A DNA stretch of 64,000 bases from Bacillus sp. B15-48 (GCF_016879755.1 NZ_WOFU01000002.1:62001-126000); one strand, 5' to 3'. Shown: positions 17,949 through 27,295, counted from the stretch's first letter. The notes: generated by a model not told the origin, from the letters alone. Made by a program: numbers and translations.

Positions 17949-18725
17949 TTAAATTCCTTTAAACTCAGGTTTCCGTTTTTCGAAGAAAGCGGCTACCCCC
18001 TCTTTATGATCCTCGCTTTGAAGCAGGATCGTTTGCATCGTATTTTCTTGCATAATCGCTTCATCTGCTTGTAGATTATTTGCATGATTAACGAGGTATT
18101 TTACATAATGATTAGCAACCATTGGACCGTCTACGATAAATTTCGCAAAATTTACAGCCGCATCTACAACATCACCTTCTGCAAGTTGATTAATCAATCC
18201 TAAAGCTTGTGCTTCTTTCGCTCCGACAACTTTCCCTGAGGAAATCCATTCTTTTGCCAATGGTGCCGAAACCCTTTCGGTTAATGCTTTAACCAACCCT
18301 AAATCAGGAATCAAGCCTATATTCGTGAAGCTTAAAGCAAATTTCGCATCCTGATTAGCGACAACAAAGTCACAAGCCAAAGCTAAACTAAACCCTGCTC
18401 CAGCTGCATAGCCATGAACAGCTGCAACAACGTATTTATCAAGATTAAGGATTTTTTTCGTCAGCTCAGAACCATTCTCCATCCATTTAGCTGTTTCAAT
18501 TACACTTGTATGCTGTTGCATCGATTGAATGTCTCCGCCAGCGCAAAATGCCTTACCAGCTCCAGATATAATGATGACTCGAACCTCAGGGTTTTTGGCA
18601 TGCTGATCTAAAGCTGAGATTACTTCATCCATTAGTTCTCCTGATAATGCGTTTAATTTATCTGGGCGGTTCATACAAATGTAACCAATTTTATTTTCCA
18701 CTTGAACTTCGACTAATTTACTCAA
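17949..18725 (-). CDS. enoyl-CoA hydratase/isomerase family protein, PaaG-like
   Basis: About 258 residues, crotonase fold. Oxyanion-hole segments GAGKAFCAGGDIQSM and HGYAAGAGFSLALACDF are present. The region normally carrying the hydratase Glu reads FTNIGLIPDLGL, with Asp after IP as in PaaG-type isomerases (IGLIPDxG). An isomerase is therefore as likely as a hydratase. TTG at 18725 has AAAAGGG eight bases upstream; a GTG at 18734 is too close. Lies 155 bp upstream of icmF and 56 bp after a TetR gene. Confidence 0.85.
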   Translation of the reverse strand: MSKLVEVQVENKIGYICMNRPDKLNALSGELMDEVISALDQHAKNPEVRVIIISGAGKAFCAGGDIQSMQQHTSVIETAKWMENGSELTKKILNLDKYVVAAVHGYAAGAGFSLALACDFVVANQDAKFALSFTNIGLIPDLGLVKALTERVSAPLAKEWISSGKVVGAKEAQALGLINQLAEGDVVDAAVNFAKFIVDGPMVANHYVKYLVNHANNLQADEAIMQENTMQTILLQSEDHKEGVAAFFEKRKPEFKGI

Positions 18726-18781
18726 TACAAACACCCTTTTCCCTATCTAATCGTTTAATCATCGGAAACATACACCAACAC

Positions 18782-19405
18782 TCAACATAATGGTCCATCT
18801 CGGTCGTTACATAATAATTTAAGAATATAGTCACAGTATAATTGGATGATTTCTTCCTTCGCTAAGCGCCCATTTGACTGGTACCATTGTTGAACCCAGT
18901 TCATGCCACCAAGTATGAACATTTTCGCGGTTGATGGTTCTTTGACAAAAAATTCACCACTTTGAATACCTCGTAAAATAAGCTGATCAAAGAGGCCTTC
19001 ATAATTTTTCCGGAGTTTCCGCATATGCTCAAATTGTTCTAGATTTGAGAATAATTTTGGTTCAATACTGATTTTGAACGTTTCCTTTTCTTCAATCACA
19101 TACTCAATATGAGTGGTGACCATTTTAAAGAGAATCTCTTTGACTGATCCTCCTCCATTTAAAATCTCTTCAAGTTCATTAATCGCTTGAGTGAGTACAA
19201 ACCGATGACATTGGTACATTAAGTCACTTTTATTTTTAAAATAATAGTACAATGACCCCTTCGTCATTAATAACTCCGCAGCAATATCTTCCATTGTTGC
19301 GCCGTTATACCCTTTTTGGTTTATTATTCCAATCGCGGAACTAAGTATTTGTTCCTTTTTTCTTAATGCTTTTTTCTCCGAGAGTTTGATAAAATCACCT
19401 CCCAA
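18782..19405 (-). CDS. TetR family transcriptional regulator (first)
   Basis: About 207 residues. N-terminal helix-turn-helix ATMEDIAAELLMTKGSLYYYFKNKSDLMY (in two pieces: the recognition helix is KGSLYYYF). The C-terminal helical ligand domain ends MNWVQQWYQSNG, a pattern shared with acyl-CoA sensing TetR proteins of fatty-acid catabolism. The likely start is TTG 19405 with AGGGG ten bases upstream. First in a unit with the hydratase and icmF. A 10-3-10 palindrome at 19564 in its upstream region is a possible autoregulatory operator. Confidence 0.88.
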   Translation of the reverse strand: MGGDFIKLSEKKALRKKEQILSSAIGIINQKGYNGATMEDIAAELLMTKGSLYYYFKNKSDLMYQCHRFVLTQAINELEEILNGGGSVKEILFKMVTTHIEYVIEEKETFKISIEPKLFSNLEQFEHMRKLRKNYEGLFDQLILRGIQSGEFFVKEPSTAKMFILGGMNWVQQWYQSNGRLAKEEIIQLYCDYILKLLCNDRDGPLC

Positions 19406-19563
19406 TTCCAGAAATCCCCTGCAGTTTAGTGTTTAATGACATAAGCTAGGATTCATAAGAAATTATGGAATATCGCAGTAGTTTGATGTTTTAAAATTTT
19501 CTGATTATTACTTCTTCTTTACTGTATCAGCTTATTTTTTGAATTACAAGTATTTTTTTGAAT

Positions 19564-19586
19564 CTTAATTCAATTTTTGAATTAAG
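19564..19586. promoter_or_regulatory. perfect palindrome upstream of the TetR gene
   Basis: Arms CTTAATTCAA and TTGAATTAAG around TTT. A second overlapping TTGAAT-TAAG-ATTCAA lies on the same side. A plausible promoter follows on the minus strand (TTGTAA, 17 bp, TG-A-TACAGT, about 19550-19520). The rest of the 19406-19783 gap holds only an inverted-repeat terminator. Confidence 0.5.
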
Positions 19587-19688
19587 AGTTAATTTACGCA
19601 ATTAGTGAATTTTTAACCGCCTGTAAATAGGGGTTTGTCACCTTATTAATCGCCTTTATTACTCGATTTTTTCTCCCAACGCAAACAT

Positions 19689-19716
19689 CTCCTGTTGCCA
19701 TAAGAAGCAACAGGAG
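19689..19716. terminator. strong hairpin after the acyl-CoA dehydrogenase gene
   Basis: Perfect 10-bp stem CTCCTGTTGC / GCAACAGGAG with an eight-nt loop, 68 bp past the stop at 19784. No long U-tract. Confidence 0.55.
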
Positions 19717-19783
19717 GTTCTCTTTCATCGCGGTTAATAGGTTACTATTTAGAGACACTCGTTAATTAATGATTTTTTATGTG

Positions 19784-20932
19784 CTATAAATCTAGTTGTT
19801 TAGCGATAATCGTTTTCATAATTTCGGAAGTCCCTGCATAAAGACTTGTCACTTGAATATCACGGAAACGCCTAGCAATCTCATATTCTTCCATAAAACC
19901 ATATCCGCCATGGAGCTGAAGACACTCACTAGCTACTCGTTTTGCCATTTCACTTATCCAATATTTTGCCATCGACACTTCTTTTACGATATTTTCCCCA
20001 TGAACATGGCGGAGCGTCAACTGGTTCACAAACGTTTTGCCAAGTTCAATTTCGGTCGCCATTTCGGCAATCTTAAATTGCGTATTTTGAAACTTGCTAA
20101 TCGATTGACCAAACGCTTGACGCTGCTTCACATAATCAATCGTTAATCGCAACATTTCCTCAGCTTCAATTTGGCATTGAATTGCAACAACAAGCCGTTC
20201 CTGTTGCAACTGCTGCATCAGATAATAAAAGCCTTTTCCTTCTTCCCCGAGTAAATTGCCAACCGGTACGACCGCATCTTCAAATATTAGTTCGCCCGTA
20301 TCCCCGCTATGCATACCTATTTTCTCGAGATTCTTCCCTTTTTTAAAGCCTTTCGTCCCGTCTTCAACGACAAGCAAGCTAATTCCTTGATGTGGCTTAG
20401 CCGGTTTTTGATCCGTTCTACAAACGACAATCGCAAGATCTGCGCGATTGCCATTTGTAATAAATGTTTTTTCGCCGTTTACTATATAATGGTCACCTTC
20501 AAGACGAGCACTCGTTTTAATTCCTGCTAAATCTGACCCAGTCCCAGGTTCTGTCATAGCAATTGCCGTAATCTTTTCACCACTTAAACACCCCGGTAGC
20601 CAACGCTGTTTCTGTTCGTCTGTACCTAAGGCAGCAAGATACGGACTTGCGATTTCTGAATGTAGGCTGACACTGCTACTTACCCCTTGACCGACTCGTT
20701 CCAATTCCTCAATTAAAATTTTCGAAAAAGAAAAGTCTAAACCAAGTCCACCGTCCTCTTCGGCAATCCAGGGACAGAGATATCCATTCTCACCTAGCTT
20801 TAACCAAAAGTCACTCGGGATTTCTCTTGCCCTTTCCCAGTCTTGATAAAAGGGAAATGCCTCTTTTTCAAGCATTTTCCGGAGTGACTTTCGAAACAAA
20901 TCATGGTCTTCCGTCCTTATCGACGTTTGCAT
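19784..20932 (-). CDS. acyl-CoA dehydrogenase
   Basis: About 382 residues from ATG 20932 (MQTSIRTEDHDLF), the usual family length. An ATG at 20995 would overlap the upstream ligase by 23 bp. FAD enzyme oxidising acyl-CoA to enoyl-CoA. Family signatures are IAMTEPGTGSDLAGI, YIVNGEKTFITNG and QLHGGYGFMEEYEIARRFRD, with C-terminal YAGTSEIM. The catalytic Glu is probably in the segment around YAGTSE or GGYGFMEEY; it was not resolved. The start has only a weak ribosome site. Follows the ligase at 20973 in one operon. Confidence 0.88.
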   Translation of the reverse strand: MQTSIRTEDHDLFRKSLRKMLEKEAFPFYQDWERAREIPSDFWLKLGENGYLCPWIAEEDGGLGLDFSFSKILIEELERVGQGVSSSVSLHSEIASPYLAALGTDEQKQRWLPGCLSGEKITAIAMTEPGTGSDLAGIKTSARLEGDHYIVNGEKTFITNGNRADLAIVVCRTDQKPAKPHQGISLLVVEDGTKGFKKGKNLEKIGMHSGDTGELIFEDAVVPVGNLLGEEGKGFYYLMQQLQQERLVVAIQCQIEAEEMLRLTIDYVKQRQAFGQSISKFQNTQFKIAEMATEIELGKTFVNQLTLRHVHGENIVKEVSMAKYWISEMAKRVASECLQLHGGYGFMEEYEIARRFRDIQVTSLYAGTSEIMKTIIAKQLDL

Positions 20933-20972
20933 ATTGATCAAGCCTTTCAATCTTTCTATCCTGAGCATTCCT

Positions 20973-22601
20973 TTACTGCTTAGCAGCTTGTTCATTTCGT
21001 TTTAAAATAAAGCGCTGAATTTTTCCACTAGGTGTTTTCGGGAGGCTGTCCGTAAATTCGACTTCTCTCGGATATTGATGCTTTGATAATTTAGTTTTCA
21101 CAAACAGACTCAGCTCATTCGCTAATTCATCAGAGGGCTGATAAGTTGGTTTTAGCACCACATAGGCTTTAACAATCTCTCCTTTTGTCGGATCTGGTTT
21201 TCCAACGACAGCTGCTTCTGCCACTGCAGGATGTTCAATTAGACTGCTTTCGACCTCAAATGGTCCAATTCGGTAACCAGCACTAGAAATAATATCATCG
21301 GCACGGCCCTCAAACCAAAAATATCCATCTTCATCTTGACTAGCGAGATCTCCAGTTAACAACCATTTCCCCTTCATTTTTTCTTCGGTTTTCTCAGGAT
21401 TTTTCCAATATCCAAGGAAAAAGTATGGGAATCCTGTTGTATCGACAGCGATTTGTCCAACCTCACCTTTAGCTACAGGATTTCCATCCTCATCCACTAA
21501 AGCAATATTAAAACCAGGAGATGGCAATCCCATGGAGCCTGGTTTGATATCCATGTTAGTCACATTAAAATTATCAACAATCATTCCTGTTTCCGTACAA
21601 CCATAGTGATCATAAATTGCTCTGCCAAACGTATCTTTAAAGAAACGGACAACTTCCGCATTTAATGGTTCACCCGCACTGCTAAATTTCTTCACTTTAA
21701 TTTTATACTTTTTCGCGAGCTCTTGACCATATGTCATCATCAGGCGATAGGCGGTAGGCGCATATGCAAAGTTTGTAACTTCGTATTTTTCCAATAAAGA
21801 ATACACCTTTTCCACATCAAAAGAACCTTTGTAAACGAGGAGTTTAATCCCATAACTTAACGGCACAAAGGTACAGTTAATTAAACCGAAAGCCCAGCCT
21901 AAATCTGCCCCACCAAACATGAGATCGTCATCTTCAACCCCGATTCCGTAGCGAACATAAGGATTAGAACTAAGTAAGATTTTGTGAGACCAAACCGCCC
22001 CTTTAGGCATCCCAGTCGATCCAGAAGTATATTGAATCACACATGGATCCATGATATCTGTTGATTCGGTTTCATGCTTGTCAGAAAATGAATCGATAAA
22101 TTCCCAAAATGTCTCCCCATTTTTCCTTAAATCATCAATCAAAAGCAGTTCACTAGGAATAGATACATTTTTTAATTTATTTGCTTGTTCACGATTCGTC
22201 ACCATGATTTTGCAGTCGCAATCGGTTAAACGATATTTAATTGCTTCTTGTTCGAAGGCGGTAAACATTGGCACATAAACGGCACCGACTTTCCACGTTG
22301 CCAGAACTGAAACAATAAGTTCCATATCTTTGCCGAGCAGCCCAGCTACACGATCACCTTTCTTTACTCCAAGAGAACGAAGGGCGTTTGCCATCCGGTT
22401 TGATTTTTCTTTCAATCTTTCGTATGTCCAAATATCGGTGTTTCCTTCGGCGTCTTCCCAATAAATTGCAACTCGATTTGGATCATCAGCCCAGCGATCA
22501 CAACATTCATGTCCCATATTAAATTTTTCCGATACGTCCCAGTCAAAAGTTTTTATCACTTTCTCCCAAGAAAATCCGTCTACTAATTCTTTATAATTCA
22601 T
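20973..22601 (-). CDS. acyl-CoA synthetase (AMP-forming), acetyl/medium-chain type
   Basis: 542 residues. Motifs: YTSGSTGMPKGAVWSH (AMP-binding loop), YGCTETG, LLTGDLASQDEDGYFWFEGRADDIISSAGYRIGP (in parts) and the C-terminal catalytic lysine region LPKTPSGKIQRF. The N-terminus (FNMGHECCDRWADDPNRVAIYWED) resembles the AcsA/medium-chain ligase group rather than long-chain FadD. The lysine in PSGK is the usual sirtuin-reversible acetylation site. GAGGTGA precedes the ATG. A cre box lies at 22649. Operon with the acyl-CoA dehydrogenase. Confidence 0.9.
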   Translation of the reverse strand: MNYKELVDGFSWEKVIKTFDWDVSEKFNMGHECCDRWADDPNRVAIYWEDAEGNTDIWTYERLKEKSNRMANALRSLGVKKGDRVAGLLGKDMELIVSVLATWKVGAVYVPMFTAFEQEAIKYRLTDCDCKIMVTNREQANKLKNVSIPSELLLIDDLRKNGETFWEFIDSFSDKHETESTDIMDPCVIQYTSGSTGMPKGAVWSHKILLSSNPYVRYGIGVEDDDLMFGGADLGWAFGLINCTFVPLSYGIKLLVYKGSFDVEKVYSLLEKYEVTNFAYAPTAYRLMMTYGQELAKKYKIKVKKFSSAGEPLNAEVVRFFKDTFGRAIYDHYGCTETGMIVDNFNVTNMDIKPGSMGLPSPGFNIALVDEDGNPVAKGEVGQIAVDTTGFPYFFLGYWKNPEKTEEKMKGKWLLTGDLASQDEDGYFWFEGRADDIISSAGYRIGPFEVESSLIEHPAVAEAAVVGKPDPTKGEIVKAYVVLKPTYQPSDELANELSLFVKTKLSKHQYPREVEFTDSLPKTPSGKIQRFILKRNEQAAKQ

Positions 22602-22648
22602 TTCAATTCACCTCGTTTTAATATGAAAAATATATGCCCTATCCCCTA

Positions 22649-22662
22649 TATAAGCGCTTTCA
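22649..22662 (-). promoter_or_regulatory. cre box upstream of the acyl-CoA synthetase
   Basis: TATAAGCGCTTTCA on the plus strand; on the minus strand TGAAAGCGCTTATA, a near-perfect cre for CcpA. Confidence 0.65.
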
Positions 22663-22705
22663 AGATGTCAAACGAATACACCAACCATTTTTTTTCATTT
22701 GTTAC

Positions 22706-23887
22706 CTACCACGCCTCCTCCAAAAGAGCAGTAATCTGAGTATGTAAATCATCGGTGTTTAAAACGAATGAATTTTCTTCCCCATGAATATCTACTAAAA
22801 TATTCTTTACAACGGTGGGGATGCTATCTTTAGAAACATCAAAGTCTCTTAACCGGTGTGGGATTTCTAAATTCTGTATGAGACCTTTAATTAATGTTGA
22901 CGCCATACTAGCATTTTCTGTTTCTTTGCCATTTCCTTGACTAAAGCCTAAAACCTCGGTAATTTGTGCTTGTTCAGCAATTGTTCGTGGCGAAAGAAAC
23001 TTCATCACATGCGGCAACATGATAGCTGAAGTCATCCCGTGCGGAATATTATAAGTTGCGCCAAGTTGATGTCCAATACTATGAGATAATCCTAGTTTTA
23101 TATTAACGACAGAAAATAATGATAGCCACGCTCCGATTTGACATTCAAGACGCGCTTCTAAATTCGTAGGATCCTTTTTTGATTCGGGTAAAGAAAGATA
23201 GAGCTTTTTTAACGCTTGTAAAGCTAAGCTAGTGTTTACTGGATTCGGAACTGGAGTATACAATGTCTCTACAGCATGGTCGACGGCACGGATGCCTGTT
23301 GAAATCCACAACCATTCAGGAGTCTCAGTTGTAAATACAGGATCCAAAAACACGAAAGCTGGAGTCATATTTAAATGAGAAAATTTATATTTTACATGGT
23401 CCTTCTCATTCGTCGTGCCAGCTATGCTGGTGAACTCGGATGCGGACAGTGTTGTAGGAATGGCGATATGAGGAAGGAAACTTTCCATTTTTGGTGTTTT
23501 TTCTCTTACATTTTCAGAATAAGGATATAATTCCTCCTCAGACTGAACTCCTTCAGCTAAAACGAGAGAAAGAATTTTCGCAGCATCGATTGGACTACCG
23601 CCCCCACAGCTAATGATAAAGTCCGGATTAAACTGACGAATATCATGAATGTCTTCCATTAAAACGCTACCAGGCACATGCTGCTTTGAGCAGGTAACAT
23701 ATAGTTCAAAATCGTTCGCTTTAAGATCATCGATCAACTTTTTATATGCATTTGTTTTTAACATACTGTTAGTCGTAACTACTAATAACCGCTTCCCATT
23801 TGATTTTACAATCTCATTAACAAGCTGCTCTTTGACACAATTAATACCGTAATGAATTCGTTCAACGGGTAAATATTGATAAATCAT
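22706..23887 (-). CDS. iron-containing alcohol dehydrogenase
   Basis: 393 residues, group III Fe-ADH. NAD-binding CGGGSPIDAAKI (near residue 95), metal-ligand region GLSHSIGHQLGATYNIPHGM, and an RAVDHAVET motif with Asp and His ligands. Oxidises or reduces an alcohol/aldehyde, with substrate unknown. Preceded by AAAGGGG. Its upstream region has an AAACAAAC-type operator and a 31-bp inverted repeat. Situated between the ligase/dehydrogenase operon and a TetR gene. Confidence 0.9.
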   Translation of the reverse strand: MIYQYLPVERIHYGINCVKEQLVNEIVKSNGKRLLVVTTNSMLKTNAYKKLIDDLKANDFELYVTCSKQHVPGSVLMEDIHDIRQFNPDFIISCGGGSPIDAAKILSLVLAEGVQSEEELYPYSENVREKTPKMESFLPHIAIPTTLSASEFTSIAGTTNEKDHVKYKFSHLNMTPAFVFLDPVFTTETPEWLWISTGIRAVDHAVETLYTPVPNPVNTSLALQALKKLYLSLPESKKDPTNLEARLECQIGAWLSLFSVVNIKLGLSHSIGHQLGATYNIPHGMTSAIMLPHVMKFLSPRTIAEQAQITEVLGFSQGNGKETENASMASTLIKGLIQNLEIPHRLRDFDVSKDSIPTVVKNILVDIHGEENSFVLNTDDLHTQITALLEEAW

Positions 23888-23931
23888 TTTGCTACCCCTT
23901 TCAATTCAAATGCATTTACTATCCCTATTAT

Positions 23932-23984
23932 TCAAACCAATGTTTGTTTTAAATTATATACAAAAAAATCTCCTTTGTATATAA
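23932..23984 (-). promoter_or_regulatory. operator and inverted repeat at the Fe-ADH promoter
   Basis: TATAAT (23958-23953) is the -10, followed on the minus strand by AAAACAAACATTGGTTTGA (to 23932), a member of the recurring operator family. Overlapping the promoter, 11-bp perfect arms TTATATACAAA (23954-23964) and TTTGTATATAA (23974-23984) flank nine bases. Confidence 0.6.
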
Positions 23985-24081
23985 TTTTTAGAATATTTTT
24001 AATTATCATTAAAGTCATACCCTCTATTATAAAAAATCTTTAAATATATGGATGATGAATCTCATTAAACGAATAGAAAAA

Positions 24082-24110
24082 CAGTGAAATTCCGGAATGA
24101 AATTTCACTG
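24082..24110. terminator. terminator after the second TetR gene
   Basis: Stem CAGTGAAATT / AATTTCACTG with a nine-nt loop. T-run on the minus strand and A-run on the other flank. Confidence 0.8.
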
Positions 24111-24178
24111 CAAAAAAGAAACTCTAACAATTACTATTCTTTCTGCATAAAATCGATGAATTTTCTTAAAAAGGAGCA

Positions 24179-24781
24179 TCACTTACCATGAATCCCTTGC
24201 AAAACAAAAGAATGAAATTGATTTGAAATGTCATCAAAGGAATATTCATTATCAGGTGAATACCAGCGCTGCATATAATTGTAGACACCGAAAACAGCAA
24301 AGGTCATCAATTTTGGATCTAGATCGCTTCGGAATTCTCCGCTTTCTATACCTTCTATAATTATTTTTCGGAAAAGACGGTCATACTCATCTCCTAAGGT
24401 AGCTATATCTCCACCAAATTCCGACTTAAACCATTCAATCGAAATCCACACAAATAATTCACTTTGATAGTTTTCAAAGCCTTTAATATGATTTTTTAAG
24501 GCCTTCTCTAATTTAGCCGCAGCTGGATCATCCGAATAGACAATCGCTTTTAAATTTTCCGTCATTTCAAGGAGAGGACGTTCAACAACGGCATATAATA
24601 AGTCCTCTTTTTTATCAATATAGTAATAAAGACTTCCTTTGAGCATACCGACTTCATTAGCTATATCCTCTAGTGTCGCCACTTTATATCCTTTTTCCCG
24701 GAAGATTTTTGCTGCTGCATCAACAATTTTATTAAATTTTTGAATTGATTTATTCGTTTTTTTAAAATTTGGTTTTGCCAT
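24179..24781 (-). CDS. TetR family transcriptional regulator (second)
   Basis: About 200 residues from ATG 24781 (MAKPNFKK), which has AAGGGGGA nine bases upstream. Helix-turn-helix VATLEDIANEVGMLKGSLYYY followed by IDKKEDLLY. The C-terminal domain ends YNYMQRWYSPDNEYS, like KstR2-type regulators of CoA-linked catabolism. TGTATA-TC-TATACA at 24809-24822 just upstream is a possible autoregulatory site. Neighbours are the Fe-ADH gene downstream and a phosphotransferase gene upstream. It is a candidate controller of the AAACAAAC operators in this island, but nothing in the sequence proves that. Confidence 0.88.
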   Translation of the reverse strand: MAKPNFKKTNKSIQKFNKIVDAAAKIFREKGYKVATLEDIANEVGMLKGSLYYYIDKKEDLLYAVVERPLLEMTENLKAIVYSDDPAAAKLEKALKNHIKGFENYQSELFVWISIEWFKSEFGGDIATLGDEYDRLFRKIIIEGIESGEFRSDLDPKLMTFAVFGVYNYMQRWYSPDNEYSFDDISNQFHSFVLQGIHGK

Positions 24782-24808
24782 AAACTTATCCCCCTTACCT
24801 TCCATCAG

Positions 24809-24822
24809 TGTATATCTATACA
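24809..24822. promoter_or_regulatory. palindrome upstream of the second TetR gene
   Basis: TGTATA-TC-TATACA, perfect 6-2-6, 28 bp before the start codon. The core TGTATA is also in the inverted repeat at 23954-23984. Confidence 0.45.
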
Positions 24823-24993
24823 TTCTCATTTTACCTTTAGTATATCTAAAAAGCTTTGCTTTTTAAACAGACGATTGGTTGAAAAATCATCTGTCCTATA
24901 CTTTTTACGTTTTAGAAAGTTAAACCTTATACTGATGGGGTAAAGTTGTTATTTTTCAACCTATTATCATTAAAATTTTAATGTACTTCTTCG

Positions 24994-26064
24994 TTAATAT
25001 TTTTCAGTTTGTGCGACTTCATATGCAGATCGCATAAGATTTCTTACTCTTACAATAAAGCCTGCAAACCGCTGGTCATCTGTCTGGCCTACTTTGAATC
25101 GATAATAAATTTGCTGAAGCGCTACTGCCAATTTAAAATACATAAAAGCAATATAAAAATTCATAGGAGGAATCTCAAATCCTGTTTGAATGGCATACTT
25201 TTGAATAAACTCACTCCGTTTTAAAAATCCCGGCTCTGTCGTGACGGTTGGCAGACTTTCTTTAAGATAATCTGGATCATCTGGTTCTAACCAATAGGCT
25301 AAAGCTCCTCCTAAGTCAAAAAATGGGTCAGCTACGGTTGCTATTTCCCAATCCAATATCGCTTCGACTTTCGTGAAATCTGGAGAAAACAACATATTGT
25401 TTAATTTATAGTCATTATGAATCAGACTAGCGTATTGAGATTCAGGAATATTTGAATTTAGCCATTTAGCGAGTTCATCTACATATAAAATATCATCGGT
25501 CTTATATTTCATGTAACGATTCGTCCAACCTTGTACTTGTCTTTCGATAAATCCATTCGGACGTCCGAATTTTGCTAAATCGACCTTTTCATAATCAACA
25601 GTATGCAGCTTCGCTAGTGCGTCAACTACTTCGTTTGAAATTCCGATTCGAAGTTCATTCGTCGCTGTAAATCCAGTGGGAAACTTGTCATTTAAAACCA
25701 CTCCCTGTTTTCGTTCCATTACATAGAACGGCACTCCAATTACCTCAGTGTCTTCGCAAAAAAGATATGGTTTTGGAACAAGTGGGAAAACGGGATGTAA
25801 TCTCGATAATAAGTCTGATTCTCGTTTCATATCATGTGCTTTTGGTGGCAATGGCCCTGCAGGCGGTCGACGCATAACCGCTTCCCAATCCCCACTGCGA
25901 ATAAAGTAAGTTAAGTTCGAAAAACCAGTATTAAATTGTTCTACTTTGAGTTCTTCATTCGGGAAATCTGGTAGATTTTCCGCCAAATAGTTTCGCATTG
26001 CTTTACGATCAAAATCCTCGCCCTTTCGAACAGGAACCGTTTGATTGTCATTTAGTTTATTCAA
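24994..26064 (-). CDS. aminoglycoside phosphotransferase (APH)-like family protein, ACAD10/11 type
   Basis: 356 residues, kinase-like fold. Catalytic loop SLIHNDYKLNNMLF and metal-binding DWEIATVADPFFDLGG; N-terminal GFSNLTYFIRSGDWEAVMRRPP. This group matches the kinase domain that precedes acyl-CoA dehydrogenase in ACAD10/11, proteins that phosphorylate 4-hydroxyacyl-CoAs before elimination. Such a role is inferred. TTG start at 26064 with GGAGGAG upstream. Its promoter carries the recurrent operator. A paralogue with very similar motifs lies at 60576. Confidence 0.85.
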   Translation of the reverse strand: MNKLNDNQTVPVRKGEDFDRKAMRNYLAENLPDFPNEELKVEQFNTGFSNLTYFIRSGDWEAVMRRPPAGPLPPKAHDMKRESDLLSRLHPVFPLVPKPYLFCEDTEVIGVPFYVMERKQGVVLNDKFPTGFTATNELRIGISNEVVDALAKLHTVDYEKVDLAKFGRPNGFIERQVQGWTNRYMKYKTDDILYVDELAKWLNSNIPESQYASLIHNDYKLNNMLFSPDFTKVEAILDWEIATVADPFFDLGGALAYWLEPDDPDYLKESLPTVTTEPGFLKRSEFIQKYAIQTGFEIPPMNFYIAFMYFKLAVALQQIYYRFKVGQTDDQRFAGFIVRVRNLMRSAYEVAQTEKY

Positions 26065-26082
26065 GCGATTCTCCTCCTAAAA

Positions 26083-26133
26083 AATCTAACGTTTGTTTGA
26101 TTTTATTATAAACGCAATTCGCTTAATTTTCAA
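26083..26133 (-). promoter_or_regulatory. promoter and operator of the phosphotransferase gene
   Basis: TTGAAA (26133-26128), 17 bp, TATAAT (26110-26105), then AATCAAAC-AAAC-GTTAGATT (26102-26083), an 8-4-8 palindrome with one mismatch, at the start site. Same geometry as 52133-52183. Confidence 0.8.
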
Positions 26134-26172
26134 TATTATATTTAAAATATTCAGAAAAGTTAGCACTTAAAA

Positions 26173-26203
26173 AGGACGAATGAAGCAAGGCTTCACTCAT
26201 CCT
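26173..26203 (-). terminator. terminator of the aldehyde/alcohol dehydrogenase operon
   Basis: On the minus strand AGGATGAGTGAAGC / GCTTCATTCGTCCT followed by TTTTT. Confidence 0.75.
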
Positions 26204-26222
26204 CATACAATCACCCCAAAGA

Positions 26223-27257
26223 TTAGGAGAAATTTGTAATAACATACGTTCCTGTATTTGAGAAATTCTTCATGTCTTCAAATACGCGATTAACATCAGC
26301 AAGAGAAATCTCACCTGAAACCATTCTCCCTGGTTGTAAATCCCCTCTAGCTACAGATGCAAGAAGTGTATCAAAACGATGAACCGGAAGACCTAAAGTC
26401 GTGTACATATGGATTCCTTTCATAAGCATTTCATCGATTGGAATCGAAATAAAACCAGATTCAGCTTTTGAAGTAACTCCAATTTGTAAATGTCTTCCGC
26501 CTTTTCTCAAACTATGAATAGCATTAACACATGTTTGAGCAATTCCTAAAGCGTCAACAGAAACATTTGCTCCACCACCCGTTAGGTCTTGGACAGCTTC
26601 AATCGGATTTACGTTTTTGCTGTTTATTGTGTGGATTGCCCCCATTTCCTTAGCTAAAGCTAGATTTGCATCATTAATATCAACACCGATTACATGTGCG
26701 CCCAATGAATTGGCAATATGGATCGCTGACAGCCCAATTCCACCACATCCATACACAACAACCGTTTCACCAGGGCGAACTTTCGCAATATCAACAATTC
26801 CATGATAAGAAGTCATTACACGGCAACCTAGTGCAGCCCCTTCCGTAAACCCGACTTCTTCTGGTAAATGAACAAGATTTCGATCCGCATGCGGAACAGG
26901 GACATATTCACCAAAACCCCCGGAATAAGTGAATCCTGGAATATCAGGAGACTCACATAGATGGACATTTCCTTTTAAACAATGAGGACAAGAGCCTTCA
27001 CTTCCAGTAATCGGGACAATGACGCGATCGCCTTTTTTGAAGTTTTTCACTTCGCTTCCTACCTCTTCAATGATTCCGGTTAATTCATGACCTAATACAT
27101 TTGAACCAGATGCAAGCTCACCAGCCCAAACATGCCAATCGCTGCGGCAAACACCATTCGCTTGTACTTTAACGATGACCCCATCTTTATCGGTTGTTGG
27201 ATCTGGGACATCGGTTAATACCAATTTATAAACATCTTCTAAAACTAAAGCTTTCAT
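26223..27257 (-). CDS. zinc-dependent alcohol dehydrogenase (MDR family)
   Basis: 344 residues. Catalytic zinc Cys and Asp region GVCRSDWHVW, GHELTGIIEEVG with the second ligand, structural zinc cysteines in GSCPHCLKGNVHLC, and a Rossmann motif YGCGGIGLSAIHIA. NAD is likely, since GVDIND has Asp at the end of beta-2. Oxidises an alcohol to aldehyde, and the aldehyde dehydrogenase gene 38 bp upstream would take it to the acid. Good GGGGGG ribosome site. Confidence 0.92.
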   Translation of the reverse strand: MKALVLEDVYKLVLTDVPDPTTDKDGVIVKVQANGVCRSDWHVWAGELASGSNVLGHELTGIIEEVGSEVKNFKKGDRVIVPITGSEGSCPHCLKGNVHLCESPDIPGFTYSGGFGEYVPVPHADRNLVHLPEEVGFTEGAALGCRVMTSYHGIVDIAKVRPGETVVVYGCGGIGLSAIHIANSLGAHVIGVDINDANLALAKEMGAIHTINSKNVNPIEAVQDLTGGGANVSVDALGIAQTCVNAIHSLRKGGRHLQIGVTSKAESGFISIPIDEMLMKGIHMYTTLGLPVHRFDTLLASVARGDLQPGRMVSGEISLADVNRVFEDMKNFSNTGTYVITNFS

Positions 27258-27295
27258 TTATTATCCCCCCCAAAAAGTCATAATATTCCGAAAAA

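Noticed and set aside
23920-23935. Possible second sigma-54-like promoter (GG-N10-GC) before the Fe-ADH gene
   Set aside because: Only GG and GC fit (AGGGAT...ATGCAT); the TGGCAC and TTGC parts do not match, and a TATAAT lies nearby.
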